From the NCBI GenBank assembly GCA_021734745.1, contig JAIPIK010000003.1, positions 1 through 64,000 on the forward strand: a stretch of DNA of 64,000 bases, read 5' to 3'. Below the pieces are notes generated by a model that saw only the letters and a program-made list of their open reading frames with translations, ran no database searches and was not told the DNA's origin. This stretch comes from Candidatus Altimarinota bacterium. Lineage in GTDB: Bacteria; Patescibacteriota; Minisyncoccia; Phycocordibacterales; UBA5272. Shown here in pieces: positions 7,988-16,900 of this stretch. How positions within the stretch are numbered: the first letter of the stretch is position 1; each line of letters starts with the position of its first letter. The position numbers were made by a program, and so were the translations under genes.

Positions 7988-9319
7988 TTATGAAGGGAAA
8001 TACACAACAGCATCCTGATTGTTCATACGTGATTTTATCCATGTTATTAGAAGATTTTTTTCATCTGACGTAAGAGGTTCTGTAGTATATATTATGACTG
8101 TTAAGGTGTTTCCATCCTGAGTAGATGTGGAGTTTTCGCTACTTTCTACACTTGATAAAGATAGGTTCCCTATTGCTATTTTTGTAATCTTACTATTAAT
8201 AGCTTGCGCCTCACCCAATATCTGGTTTGATGTATCGGATCCAAAATAGTTAGAAGTTAGTTTTGCTTCTAATGCTTTTACTTTTTCACTCTCACTCTTC
8301 ATATTAGCAATAGTATTTTTCCACTCCTCTTCACTTAACGATGCTGTGTCTTGCTTAATTATAAGCTCTGTATTTGTTAGTCCGTAATACTGTAATAAAT
8401 TTTTGAAATTATCTACTTCTTGTTGGGTGAAGTTTTGTGAAAAGAGTGCAATCTCAATCCTATGAGGATTACTCTTATAATTTACTTTTTTATATATCAT
8501 TGTATACCCTTTGTCTACAAAATTATCCGAAATATATCTTTCTGTATTCTGATTAAAGTTATTCTCATTTACTAAAACATATCCAAAATATGTAGCTGGA
8601 ACAATCATTATGAAAACTATAGCTGTAATATACTTCCTTATTCTTACAGATTTTTTCTCATCCAAGTATGTGACTTTTGGCAATTTTAGGTATTTTATTC
8701 CAAGAAGTGTAGCCAAACAAATAAATATACAATTTATTATATATAAATATAAAGCCCCTAGAAAAAACTGGGGTTGGCCAGTAGCAATTCCGTAACCAAC
8801 CGTACATAAAGGTGGCATAAGAGCAGTTGCAATCGCAACTCCTGGTATAACATTATTTTTACCTGGTCGAATACTACCAACAACTCCAGCAAGACCTCCA
8901 AAGAAAGCTATTAGTACATCATATATTGTCGGATTTACTCTAGCCAATAATTCAGATTGTACATTACTTATTGGGCTTATGAAAAAATATATAGTCGAGA
9001 TTGAAATACCAATAATAGTGGCAATTGAAAGATTTTTTACTGACCTTCTAAGAAGATCTGAGTCATTTATTCCTAGCGCCAACCCAAATCCAACAACCGG
9101 ACCCATAAGTGGAGAAATTAGCATCGCTCCGATAATAATTGCAGTCGAGTTTATATTTAGACCAATAGAAGCTATGAAAATAGCAAAAATGAGCGCCCAT
9201 AGATTCGCTCCCCTAAAACTAACATTATCTCGTATTGTTCTAACAATTTCTTCATCTTGCTCTTTCCCATCTCTTATGTGGAAGATGTGTTCCAAGAAAT
9301 TTAGTAATCTTTTTATCAT
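7988..9319 (-). CDS. DUF389 family membrane protein (TIGR00341-like)
   Basis: The 443-aa protein has the DUF389 core in its first ~240 residues: 'FIASIGLNINSTAIIIGAML', 'ISPLMGPVVGFGLALG', 'FFGGLAGVVGSIRPGKNNVI' and 'PGVAIATALMPPLCTVGYG', with about six membrane segments. The C-terminal ~190 residues form a soluble domain containing a coiled-coil-like stretch (SEEEWKNTIANMKSESEKV). The biochemical role of the family is not established. It is monocistronic, with a TGATATACT box ending 15 nt before the ATG. Confidence 0.88.
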   Translation of the reverse strand: MIKRLLNFLEHIFHIRDGKEQDEEIVRTIRDNVSFRGANLWALIFAIFIASIGLNINSTAIIIGAMLISPLMGPVVGFGLALGINDSDLLRRSVKNLSIATIIGISISTIYFFISPISNVQSELLARVNPTIYDVLIAFFGGLAGVVGSIRPGKNNVIPGVAIATALMPPLCTVGYGIATGQPQFFLGALYLYIINCIFICLATLLGIKYLKLPKVTYLDEKKSVRIRKYITAIVFIMIVPATYFGYVLVNENNFNQNTERYISDNFVDKGYTMIYKKVNYKSNPHRIEIALFSQNFTQQEVDNFKNLLQYYGLTNTELIIKQDTASLSEEEWKNTIANMKSESEKVKALEAKLTSNYFGSDTSNQILGEAQAINSKITKIAIGNLSLSSVESSENSTSTQDGNTLTVIIYTTEPLTSDEKNLLITWIKSRMNNQDAVVYFPS

Positions 9320-9334
9320 GTGTATAGTAAGTAA

Positions 9335-9343
9335 AGTATATCA
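9335..9343 (-). promoter_or_regulatory. Extended -10 promoter of DUF389 gene
   Basis: TGATATACT on the minus strand ends 15 nt before the ATG at 9319, giving a predicted leader of only about 5-8 nt. Confidence 0.55.
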
Positions 9344-9362
9344 GATTGTCATTTTAAGTGGT

Positions 9363-9392
9363 GGGGAGGTTGGGGATGTGGGCTTTTTGGGG
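9363..9392 (+). other. Putative G-quadruplex motif
   Basis: Four G-tracts (GGGG at 9363, GGGG at 9372, GGG at 9380, GGGG at 9389) are separated by loops of 5, 4 and 6 nt. This fits the G3+N1-7 rule in otherwise AT-rich DNA. It lies between the DUF389 gene start and the end of the Mrr-like gene, just upstream of the DUF389 promoter and on its template-opposite strand. Confidence 0.55.
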
Positions 9393-9428
9393 AGTTCCTG
9401 AAAGTTCTAACAAGAAATACTATATAAA

Positions 9429-10139
9429 TTATTCTCTAAAAAGAATTTTAAAATGTTTAATTGCCTTTTCTTTGTTTTGTTCACAAAAATTAAAATATTC
9501 TCTATCGTTAGAAATTATTTTCTCTCCAATAATTTCTAAATTATCGTCTATTTCTGGTATCACCATAGGATAAACTCTAGAAAATCCACCTTTGAGTTGA
9601 TCAAGTGGACCCAAAGAACAAATTGGTTGGTATGCATCATATACTATTTGTTTAACTGTGTATGAAATCGGATTTCCATCGGCAGCTTTTTTGCCAAAAT
9701 CATCCCAATAAGGAAATAATGTATCTGCATATGGTAAATATTTTTTATACATGGAATGCCTCCATCTTGAGTAGTACATATCACATAATCCATCAAGGGA
9801 AACAAGTTGTATGTTTGTATTAACAACTGCATTTAAAGCACCTTTTTGAAAACCATTTTTAGAAACAATAAATCCTGTATTTGCCCCAAAATCACTAACT
9901 ACTGTCCTGAATGAGTGTATAGTTTCTTGGTCAACCGGTTTATTCCAAAATTTACATTCAACAAGAAAGATTGGTTGATACGCACTTGATGCATCCTTGG
10001 CATATACGTCTATCTCTTTTTTACCCCTAACTAAATCAACTACTTTTGATACCTCTGTTTCAAAACCACACTCTCTAAACATTTGTCCTACGCAATTTTG
10101 CAAATCTTTCCAATCTTTTGGCACAGTATTAAATATCAT
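9429..10139 (-). CDS. Mrr-like restriction endonuclease domain protein
   Basis: The 236-aa protein's first ~120 residues match the Mrr-type PD-(D/E)xK nuclease layout. An N-terminal helix 'DWKDLQNCVGQMFRECGFET' is followed by 'VRGKKEIDVYAKD' (metal-binding Asp) and, one strand later, 'IFLVECKFWN' (E-x-K). A 'GFIVSKNGFQKGALNAV' segment completes the fold. The C-terminal ~110 residues have no recognised domain. The enzyme could cleave modified or foreign DNA, but no methyltransferase or partner subunit is adjacent, so it may be a solitary defence or repair nuclease. ATG start; no Shine-Dalgarno is seen. Confidence 0.8.
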   Translation of the reverse strand: MIFNTVPKDWKDLQNCVGQMFRECGFETEVSKVVDLVRGKKEIDVYAKDASSAYQPIFLVECKFWNKPVDQETIHSFRTVVSDFGANTGFIVSKNGFQKGALNAVVNTNIQLVSLDGLCDMYYSRWRHSMYKKYLPYADTLFPYWDDFGKKAADGNPISYTVKQIVYDAYQPICSLGPLDQLKGGFSRVYPMVIPEIDDNLEIIGEKIISNDREYFNFCEQNKEKAIKHFKILFRE

Positions 10140-10163
10140 AATTCAAGTATAACAAATCCACGA

Positions 10164-10258
10164 AGAGTCGGTCACCTCGTCTCGTTTTATGAGTACATAA
10201 AATAGGAGACTCCTCGACCCCTATTCGACTCTCCACGAACATGACGCAGGTCATGTTC
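10164..10258 (-). repeat. 95-nt structured element, copy B, 3' of tRNA-Glu
   Basis: On the minus strand, 62 nt downstream of the mature tRNA-Glu end, lies a 95-nt unit co-linear without gaps with copy A at 24897-24991. It has a 9-bp hairpin (GAACATGAC / loop CUGC / GTCATGTTC) and then a long hairpin. The long hairpin has outer pairs AGAGTCG/CGACTCT, then GGTC/GACC, a GAGGA/GAGGT internal loop, GTCTC/GAGAC and an apical TTTTATG/CATAAAA stem. The helices differ from copy A by compensatory changes while loops and core are kept. The outer arms equal the T-arm sequence of the adjacent tRNA-Glu. See the findings for the interpretation. Confidence 0.8.
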
Positions 10259-10280
10259 TGTGAGGTAACAAACAAAAATG

Positions 10281-10304
10281 GCTCAAGCAAATTTTTGCTT
10301 GAGC
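10281..10304 (-). terminator. Terminator hairpin behind tRNA-Glu
   Basis: A 10-bp stem (GCTCAAGCAA / TTGCTTGAGC) with T-runs on both sides lies 16 nt downstream of the tRNA-Glu 3' end. The flanking trailer arms (ACAAA..CAAAAATG and CATTTTTG..TTGT) extend the pairing further. Confidence 0.75.
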
Positions 10305-10319
10305 TCATTTTTGTATTTG

Positions 10320-10391
10320 TGACCCCACGGAGAGTCGAACTCCGCTTACCGGCATGAAAAGCCGATGTCCTAACCGATAGACGATGGGGCC
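10320..10391 (-). tRNA. tRNA-Glu (anticodon UUC)
   Basis: The reverse strand folds into a 72-nt cloverleaf. Acceptor GGCCCCA pairs with UGGGGUC (one G-U) and the discriminator is A. The anticodon stem UCGGC/GCCGG closes loop UUUUCAU with anticodon UUC. The T-arm contains GTTCGACTC. CCA is not encoded. It stands alone between the Mrr-like gene and a PG-binding protein gene, followed by a terminator and the copy-B element. Confidence 0.95.
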
Positions 10392-10557
10392 ATTTTGACA
10401 GTTTGTAGACAATAGTCGATAGCTAATAGTATCTTAGTCTATAGCCACTAGCTAAAAGCTGTAATTTATAAATACTACCACAAAAGTTTACTTTTTCAAA
10501 ATTAGTGTTGAACTAAATATTTAACTATTTAGTTACATAAACAATAAAATAAACGAA

Positions 10558-12600
10558 CTAATAAGAAATAGTTATAGTGAACTTAGGTATTGGTATGGTT
10601 ACTGTACTTCCGCTAATCTGTTCTGTCGCAACGAATTCTCCACCTATTTCTACTCTTCCTGCATAATAACTCTCTATATCGGCAATATCAGCGTATAGCT
10701 CATATATTTTTGTTCTATAATCACTAATCACCTCATCTGAAATCACGAAAATTGGACCAGAGTTAGTTATTTTACCAGTTGTTAGATCAGTAATTGTAAA
10801 ATTACTAACTTTACTCACGAGAGAGGTTGTTCCTGTGAGACTGAATTTTAATGACTTCAAGGTTATTCGTGCAGCACTACTTAAGGTGACTGTCCCGAGC
10901 TTCATGTGCGTACTAAGTGGTCTAAATGATACATCTGAGCCATTTGAATAACTAGATGAGGTAACACTTTGTAGTTGAATATATCCAGCATTACTTTCAC
11001 CTGAAGTTGTCTTCACATTTACCTCATATACACCAGGCTGTAACCTTTCTAGACAATTTGTTCCACATGATAATTCAGTATTAGTAAAACTTGTTGTTGC
11101 ATTAATTGTTTTACCATCAGCAGATGGGAAAACACCCAATGTATACGCTTTCCTTGAACTCTGTAAAGTAAGTGTCACAGTATTAGTAGTAGAACTAAAC
11201 TCAGAGCCATTAATTGTAAGAGGTATACTCATATTAGCTCCTGATAAAAATATTGCCTGGCCCATTGAATTAATTTGTGGCTTACCAAGAACTGTAGAAA
11301 CATCTTTTGCTGTTGTTATTTTACAGCCTGCATTAAAATTACATTTTGCGAAAATCGATTCCCCTCCATCTGCTTTTGGTGCTGACACCACAATAGTTCC
11401 ATCAGATGATCTTGTAATAAAATATCCAGAACCCATCGATGACGTTGCTAAAGTTGGATCAACAGGAATGCTTGGCAAAAATCTAGGAACCAGTGAGTAC
11501 TTTATTTGATTCAAATTATCACACAGAGATATACCTAATGTACAAAGCTCAATCGGGACACTTGTAGGTAGCGCAATTGGGTAGGCCCCTCTTGAGTCCT
11601 GGAAATATAAATACATTGAGCTCAAAAGACTATTTACATCTGCTTGGCGCTGTTCATTTTTTGTACGTGGAACAGTTACGACATTTTGAGTCACAGTCGA
11701 TGTAGTTACAATACTAGTTGTTGCAACTGGCACTGAGATAACTGTTGTAACTTGGTTATTGTTAGAACTAATACCAGTGGAACAACTCACACCAGATATT
11801 GTGCTGAATAAGGAGCTTGATGTACATCCTGCTGGTAGCGATGATGCTGATATTACATTTGATGAACAACTTTGACCTGTAACAACGCTAAACAAAAAAC
11901 CAGTACTACAACCAACAGGAAGCGAAGATGACACTACTGAGGTAGGAGAATTAACTGTTGTTGGTTGAGAAGTAGAAACAGATACTTGACCACCACATGT
12001 CTCATTTCTAATTGATAGTCTTGTTAGTGAGTTGGCTTCTCCATCACTCGAAAGCATCATACTTTTTTGATAATCAGTAACAGCTTTTTGCGTACTTGGA
12101 CCAAAATATCCGTTCGGAGCAACCATTAGAAATCCTTTTTTCATTAGATAATTCTGCAAAGTCCTAACATCATCATTTTCTGCACCTCTATTCAAATTAT
12201 ATTTAATATCAACACATGATGAATTTTGTGTTTGTGACAAGACAGTAGTTTGTGTTGTATTTGTTACAGAACTAGTTACGGCATTTGACGAAGATGTCTG
12301 ATTACTATTACTACAAGTCTCATCTTTTATTGCTTTTCTTGTAAGAGAATATACATATCCACCACTTGGTAAACCAATACTTTTTTGATATTCAATTGCA
12401 GCTTTTAAAGTACTCGGACCAAAGTATCCGTTAGGTGCGACTGTTAGTAATCCTTTATCCATCAAGAAGTTTTGTAACGTTCTTACACTATCACTTTCAT
12501 CACCTCTTGTGAGATTGTTTCCAATATCAACACAAGATAAAGCTGATGCACAGGAGGTACTAACTATTAACATGACAATACTAATCACAAACTTTTTCAT
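10558..12600 (-). CDS. Secreted protein with two peptidoglycan-binding domains and a pilin-like domain
   Basis: The 680-aa protein has an N-terminal signal peptide (MKKFVISIVMLIVSTSCASA). It carries two PG_binding_1 domains (about 22-97 and 128-202, each with 'L.RG.E.D.VRTLQN.LM.KG' and 'NGYFGPST..A...YQKS'), two 'LP(V/A)GC....LFS...G.SC' repeats near 230-275, and a Thr/Val-rich linker. A region near 310-430 resembles the globular part of type IV pilins (NEQRQADVNSLLSSMYLYF, '..YP', 'IPVDPTLATSSMGSGYFI'). The C-terminal half is beta-rich. It is likely anchored to the cell wall by the PG-binding domains. The -10-like TAAACT ends 6 nt before the ATG, suggesting a leaderless mRNA. Confidence 0.8.
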   Translation of the reverse strand: MKKFVISIVMLIVSTSCASALSCVDIGNNLTRGDESDSVRTLQNFLMDKGLLTVAPNGYFGPSTLKAAIEYQKSIGLPSGGYVYSLTRKAIKDETCSNSNQTSSSNAVTSSVTNTTQTTVLSQTQNSSCVDIKYNLNRGAENDDVRTLQNYLMKKGFLMVAPNGYFGPSTQKAVTDYQKSMMLSSDGEANSLTRLSIRNETCGGQVSVSTSQPTTVNSPTSVVSSSLPVGCSTGFLFSVVTGQSCSSNVISASSLPAGCTSSSLFSTISGVSCSTGISSNNNQVTTVISVPVATTSIVTTSTVTQNVVTVPRTKNEQRQADVNSLLSSMYLYFQDSRGAYPIALPTSVPIELCTLGISLCDNLNQIKYSLVPRFLPSIPVDPTLATSSMGSGYFITRSSDGTIVVSAPKADGGESIFAKCNFNAGCKITTAKDVSTVLGKPQINSMGQAIFLSGANMSIPLTINGSEFSSTTNTVTLTLQSSRKAYTLGVFPSADGKTINATTSFTNTELSCGTNCLERLQPGVYEVNVKTTSGESNAGYIQLQSVTSSSYSNGSDVSFRPLSTHMKLGTVTLSSAARITLKSLKFSLTGTTSLVSKVSNFTITDLTTGKITNSGPIFVISDEVISDYRTKIYELYADIADIESYYAGRVEIGGEFVATEQISGSTVTIPIPKFTITISY

Positions 12601-12659
12601 ATATAAAGTTTACCACGTAAGTTATAAAAGTGAAGATTTCTATAATGTTTATTATTGTT

Positions 12660-12665
12660 TATACT
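12660..12665 (+). promoter_or_regulatory. -10 box that decides the start at 12672
   Basis: TATACT ends 6 nt before the ATG at 12672. The gap matches the other promoters in the window and argues that translation begins there rather than 42 nt upstream at 12630, which would lie outside the transcript. Confidence 0.5.
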
Positions 12666-12671
12666 ACACAA

Positions 12672-13490
12672 ATGCACATCTATTTACGCATCTTTATAAG
12701 AGCGGTAGTTATTCTTTTTGCTTTAATTGGATTTTTTCTTGTGTCTGGATATTCTGCGATGCAATTTGGTTTGACGAAAACTGAAGGAATAGAAGATGTT
12801 CAAAGTAGTCAAATTGTAGATTCTGTAGATAGAGAAAAAAAATACACAAGATTTCCCCTTGCACACACCCCAGAGTGGATTGCTTTCAGACAAGCAGTTG
12901 CAAAAGATAAAGTGATGATAGATAAAATATCAAAAGAAACAGGAATATCTGGGAGACTTTTATTAACAATATTAGTCCCAGAACAAATGAGATTATTTCA
13001 CAGTAACCGCGCTATTTTTAAAAGAGCCTTTGAACCTCTTAAAATATTAGGGAGTCAAAGTCAGTTTTCTTGGGGGCTATTCGGTATAAAAGATGAAACT
13101 GCCAGAGCAGTTGAATTACATTTAAAGAATACCAAATCACCATTTTATCTTGGGAAAAAATTCGAGAATACTCTTGATTTTAAAACAACAGATATCGACC
13201 AAGAGAGATTCCAGAGAATTATTGATGAGCATAATCATTATTATTCGTATCTATATACTGCATTATATATTTCACAAATAGAAAAACAATGGGTAAAAGC
13301 AGGGTTTCCTATTAATGACAAACCATCAATCATCGCAACTCTTTGGAATCTGGGATTTGAAAAATCTATACCTAAAAAGGACGCACGGTCAGGTGGAGCT
13401 GAAATAGAAATTAATGGTATTTCTTATAGTTTTGGTTCATTGGCTGAGTCTTTCTATTATTCAGATGAATTAGTAGAGTTATTTCCTTAA
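12672..13490 (+). CDS. Membrane-anchored lysozyme-like protein of unknown function
   Basis: The protein is 272 aa from the ATG at 12672. A signal anchor covers residues ~5-28 (IFIRAVVILFALIGFFLVSG) and an exported domain follows. Segments such as 'ISKETGISGRLLLTILVPEQ', 'SQFSWGLFGIKDETARAVEL', 'YLYTALYISQIEKQWVKAGF' and 'PSIIATLWNLGF' have the helix-Gly-helix pattern of lytic-transglycosylase or lysozyme-like folds: a possible Glu in VPEQ, then S.G..GI. I cannot assign a family with certainty. It stands divergent from a PG-binding protein gene, which agrees with a cell-wall role. Confidence 0.6.
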   Translation: MHIYLRIFIRAVVILFALIGFFLVSGYSAMQFGLTKTEGIEDVQSSQIVDSVDREKKYTRFPLAHTPEWIAFRQAVAKDKVMIDKISKETGISGRLLLTILVPEQMRLFHSNRAIFKRAFEPLKILGSQSQFSWGLFGIKDETARAVELHLKNTKSPFYLGKKFENTLDFKTTDIDQERFQRIIDEHNHYYSYLYTALYISQIEKQWVKAGFPINDKPSIIATLWNLGFEKSIPKKDARSGGAEIEINGISYSFGSLAESFYYSDELVELFP

Positions 13491-13614
13491 TCATATAAAT
13501 TAAGACTATTGATAGCATGTGGTGATAAGTAACATTGTATGTTACTGAATAACTCATATACTTAATTATAGAAGCACTTGGTTGGATTAATTATTTAATT
13601 AATTTTATAACTAC

Positions 13615-13818
13615 ATGAAATCACTACACATAGTGGCACTTACTCTTCTCATCATTAGCGGACTAAACATTGGACTTAGTTCTGTTGGTTTTAATGTTAT
13701 CGACATGTTTCTAGATGAAAACTCAATACTGGTTAGAGTTATCTATCTTCTTATTGGTGTGTCGGCTATATTTGAGCTTGTTACGCACAAAAGTCAGTGT
13801 AAAATATGTTCAATTTAA
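13615..13818 (+). CDS. DUF378 family small membrane protein
   Basis: The 67-aa protein has two hydrophobic helices (5-27 and 39-57). The family pattern is visible in 'LLIISGLNIGLSSVGFNVID' and 'RVIYLLIGVSAIFEL', as in DUF378/YuzA proteins, and length is normal for that family. Function is not known. A CxxC-like 'CKIC' lies at the C-terminus. The gene is followed by a bidirectional terminator shared with the convergent large surface-protein gene. Confidence 0.8.
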   Translation: MKSLHIVALTLLIISGLNIGLSSVGFNVIDMFLDENSILVRVIYLLIGVSAIFELVTHKSQCKICSI

Positions 13819-13850
13819 TATAAATTCATCTAAGGTTTTTATAAAATTAA

Positions 13851-13887
13851 AAATGACCCTAGACTTTTATAGTCTTGGGTCATTTTT
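13851..13887. terminator. Bidirectional terminator
   Basis: A 9-bp stem AAATGACCC / GGGTCATTT with an inner AGAC/GTCT pairing, flanked by A- and T-runs, lies between two convergent genes. Confidence 0.8.
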
Positions 13888-13912
13888 ACAACTTGTTAAA
13901 TTTAAGATTTTA

Positions 13913-16900
13913 TTACCTGCAAGTCTCATCTCTGATTGCCTGTCTTGTGATTTCATATAGCATCCCAGTTTGAGAAATACCAGTACTTGCTTGATAATCC
14001 TTCACCGCTCCTATTGTCTTGTCACCATAGAAACCTGTAACCTCATTCATATACCCTTTACTTTGTAGAAACTTTTGCAAAATACTTACTTGTGTTGATT
14101 CTGCCCCTCTATGGAGATTTCTTACTATGTTTGTACACATTGTACTAGCACCGAGGACCTGACCATTTAAAACATTTGAGGATAGATTACTCTTGATATT
14201 TAGTGATGCTCCTCCCCCGTCATAATTATAGTAATCAGCTCCACCACCGTCACCTGGATATGTTGGATAAGTTGGTGCTGGTGCTGGTGTAGATGCTCCA
14301 TAACAAGGTGTCTCTGCATAATCTGTAGAATATCTAGAACCATTTACACAAGTTCCTCCACTTGTTTTAACGTTACTATAACCACATTCAGTTGTTGTCC
14401 AACTGAAACACCTACCAGCGAATGGGAAATTAACCCTAGAATTTCCTGCGTTAAATGGTGAGTTTGATTGTGGTCCCCATTTAACATTTAATACTGTTGG
14501 CGCCGGTATTGATGTCGGTATATAAGCTACAAGTGTCATTTTATTTGAAGATACTGATGTTGTTTTTGAAATAACTTGAGCACCATTTGATGCTTCTACG
14601 TATGTAAGAGTGACTCCAACCCCTGGCACATCTGCGGTGAGGAATCCTCCTGTGGAAGAGTTCTGGAATCCATTAAACTGTACGGCAACAGAAATATCTG
14701 TACCTAGTGAAGATATAGGAATACTGAGCCCAGTAACTGAGGCATTGTAATTTACAACAGGAACAGTTACACCGTTTACTGTCATACTTACGATCGCATC
14801 CTCTCCAGTTGTAGTAAAGTTAAGTCCACGAACGATAGCAGATGACCCAGCTTCTGCCGTACTCAACCTGAATTTCGCAATACCAAAAGTTGAATTTCCA
14901 AGCACTGATTGTGAAGTTGGGGATGATGATACTAGCACTGGATTTGCCAAAGTAGCTATAACTGGAGAAATAGGAACCCCTGTTGCTGTCACGCTTCCCG
15001 ATTTATAACTTGTTTCACCAGAATAATATATTGTCATATCTGCAGTCACACTACCAGATGAAACATTTCCAATATCTGAGTAAACATCAAAAGTCATTGT
15101 TGCATATGGTGATACCCTAAGCGAACTCTGATAAAAATAATTCAAACCACTGCTTGGATTTCCTATTGGCAGGCCAAAATTATTAACACTTAGACTCGAC
15201 ACACCAGAACTAGTAAAACTACCTGAAAAACTTAAATTCACAGTAGAAGTACTTATAATTATAAACTCACTAGATGTATTTTGTATTGTAAATGAACCTA
15301 TCTTTGCTCTTACAATGTTTGTAGAAACAGTTTGTGCAACAAAACCTGAAGTACGAGCAAACATAACTGTCGGTGCTACCGCTTGAACTGATGATCCACT
15401 ACATGTATACTCCCAAACATTTATTAAATTCTTACTACTTACTGCACCTGTACTTGTTCTAAAGTTAGTTGCCATTGTTGATATATCTTGACTAGAAGTT
15501 GTAGGGAATACAATTCTACTTGCTGTTGCTTTTCCACTAACACATGCTGATGTACTTACTACACATCCAGTCTTAGCAGAACCATACATACTAGTTTGAC
15601 ACATATCTTTATCATTTCCGAATTCATCCCCATAGTCCCAAACCCCATAACAAGCAACTTCTCCTGACTGCTTACCTGTTGACGAAGGAGACGAACAACT
15701 CATAACATTATTTTTTGGACCAGAAGTTGATACTGGAGCAGGTAAATAACCTCCTGTTTCGTTTATATTTACACTAAAGCTATTACTATCCCCTGTCTGT
15801 GAATTGGTAATCTTTAGGGTGTTAAGACCTATAGAAAGGTCACTTGTCAATGTAAAGTCACTCTTTTTAATAGAAATCTTGGATTCGGTTGGGTTAAACT
15901 TACTTACCATAGAACCACCCATTCCATTTATATACAATTGATTACCGGATAAATTCAATCTAGAGCCAGAAATTGTTATGTAACCATTTTGATCAACTGC
16001 TTGCGAAATATACGGTGAAGTCTCTCCGATTATAGTGACATAGTTACCATCTTTTGAAGAAATAATATTACTTGATCCTGTATTTGTTATATAACGATAG
16101 AATCCTGGTACCGCATGATAAGACCCTGCAAACATTTTCTTTACATTGTACGATTGAGATACACCAAATTTTGCTGACTTTCCTCTAGGGATAACCCAGT
16201 ATCCTCCTTTGTCGATAAGGTCTGGTTGATAACCGTACGCTTCAACTGTCGTATTTTGCATCCCCACCCCTTTGTGCCCAGCAAAATCTACTACCCCCAT
16301 ATTAAAGTAGAAATACTGATCCACCACAGGTGGCCAGTTTACATTATTTTGCTTTAGAATTACTAAATCAAAGTCTCCTGCGTTTACCAAAACTGAGGCC
16401 TTTGCATTAAGCATTGATTCTTTACTATACGAATCATACGCTAAACTAACTTGTGGACCTTCTACAACGCTAGCTGATAACGATTGATTACTTAGCGTTC
16501 CAGATGAATACACTTTATCTCCATTCCATGTACACATAATCGATGTCGAGGTACTTGCAAGATACATATCATTACAATCTTTTATTGCGTAGTCTTTTGT
16601 TACCCCTTCTTTTACTACTGAAGGTACATTACTACCTCCAAAATATGCTTTTTCAACTCCCGTAACTTCATCTGATCTTTTATAAGTGACAATTTCCACA
16701 CCACCCCATGTACATCTTGCAGATAAAGCACTCAGATTATAACCAACTGATCTTTTACATGAATCTATAGCGATCTCTTTTGTCAAACCATCGGTAATAA
16801 TTTGAGCTTGACTTAATCCATTAAAATAAACCATTAAAGTCCCTGTGATTACTGATGTATCTGTTTTGACCGGAGTATAATAACCCACTGAGGAATCACT

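Noticed and set aside
13528..13546. Terminator hairpin AGTAACAT/ATGTTACT downstream of the lysozyme-like gene
   Set aside because: No T-run on either side and short stem; left out of the feature list.
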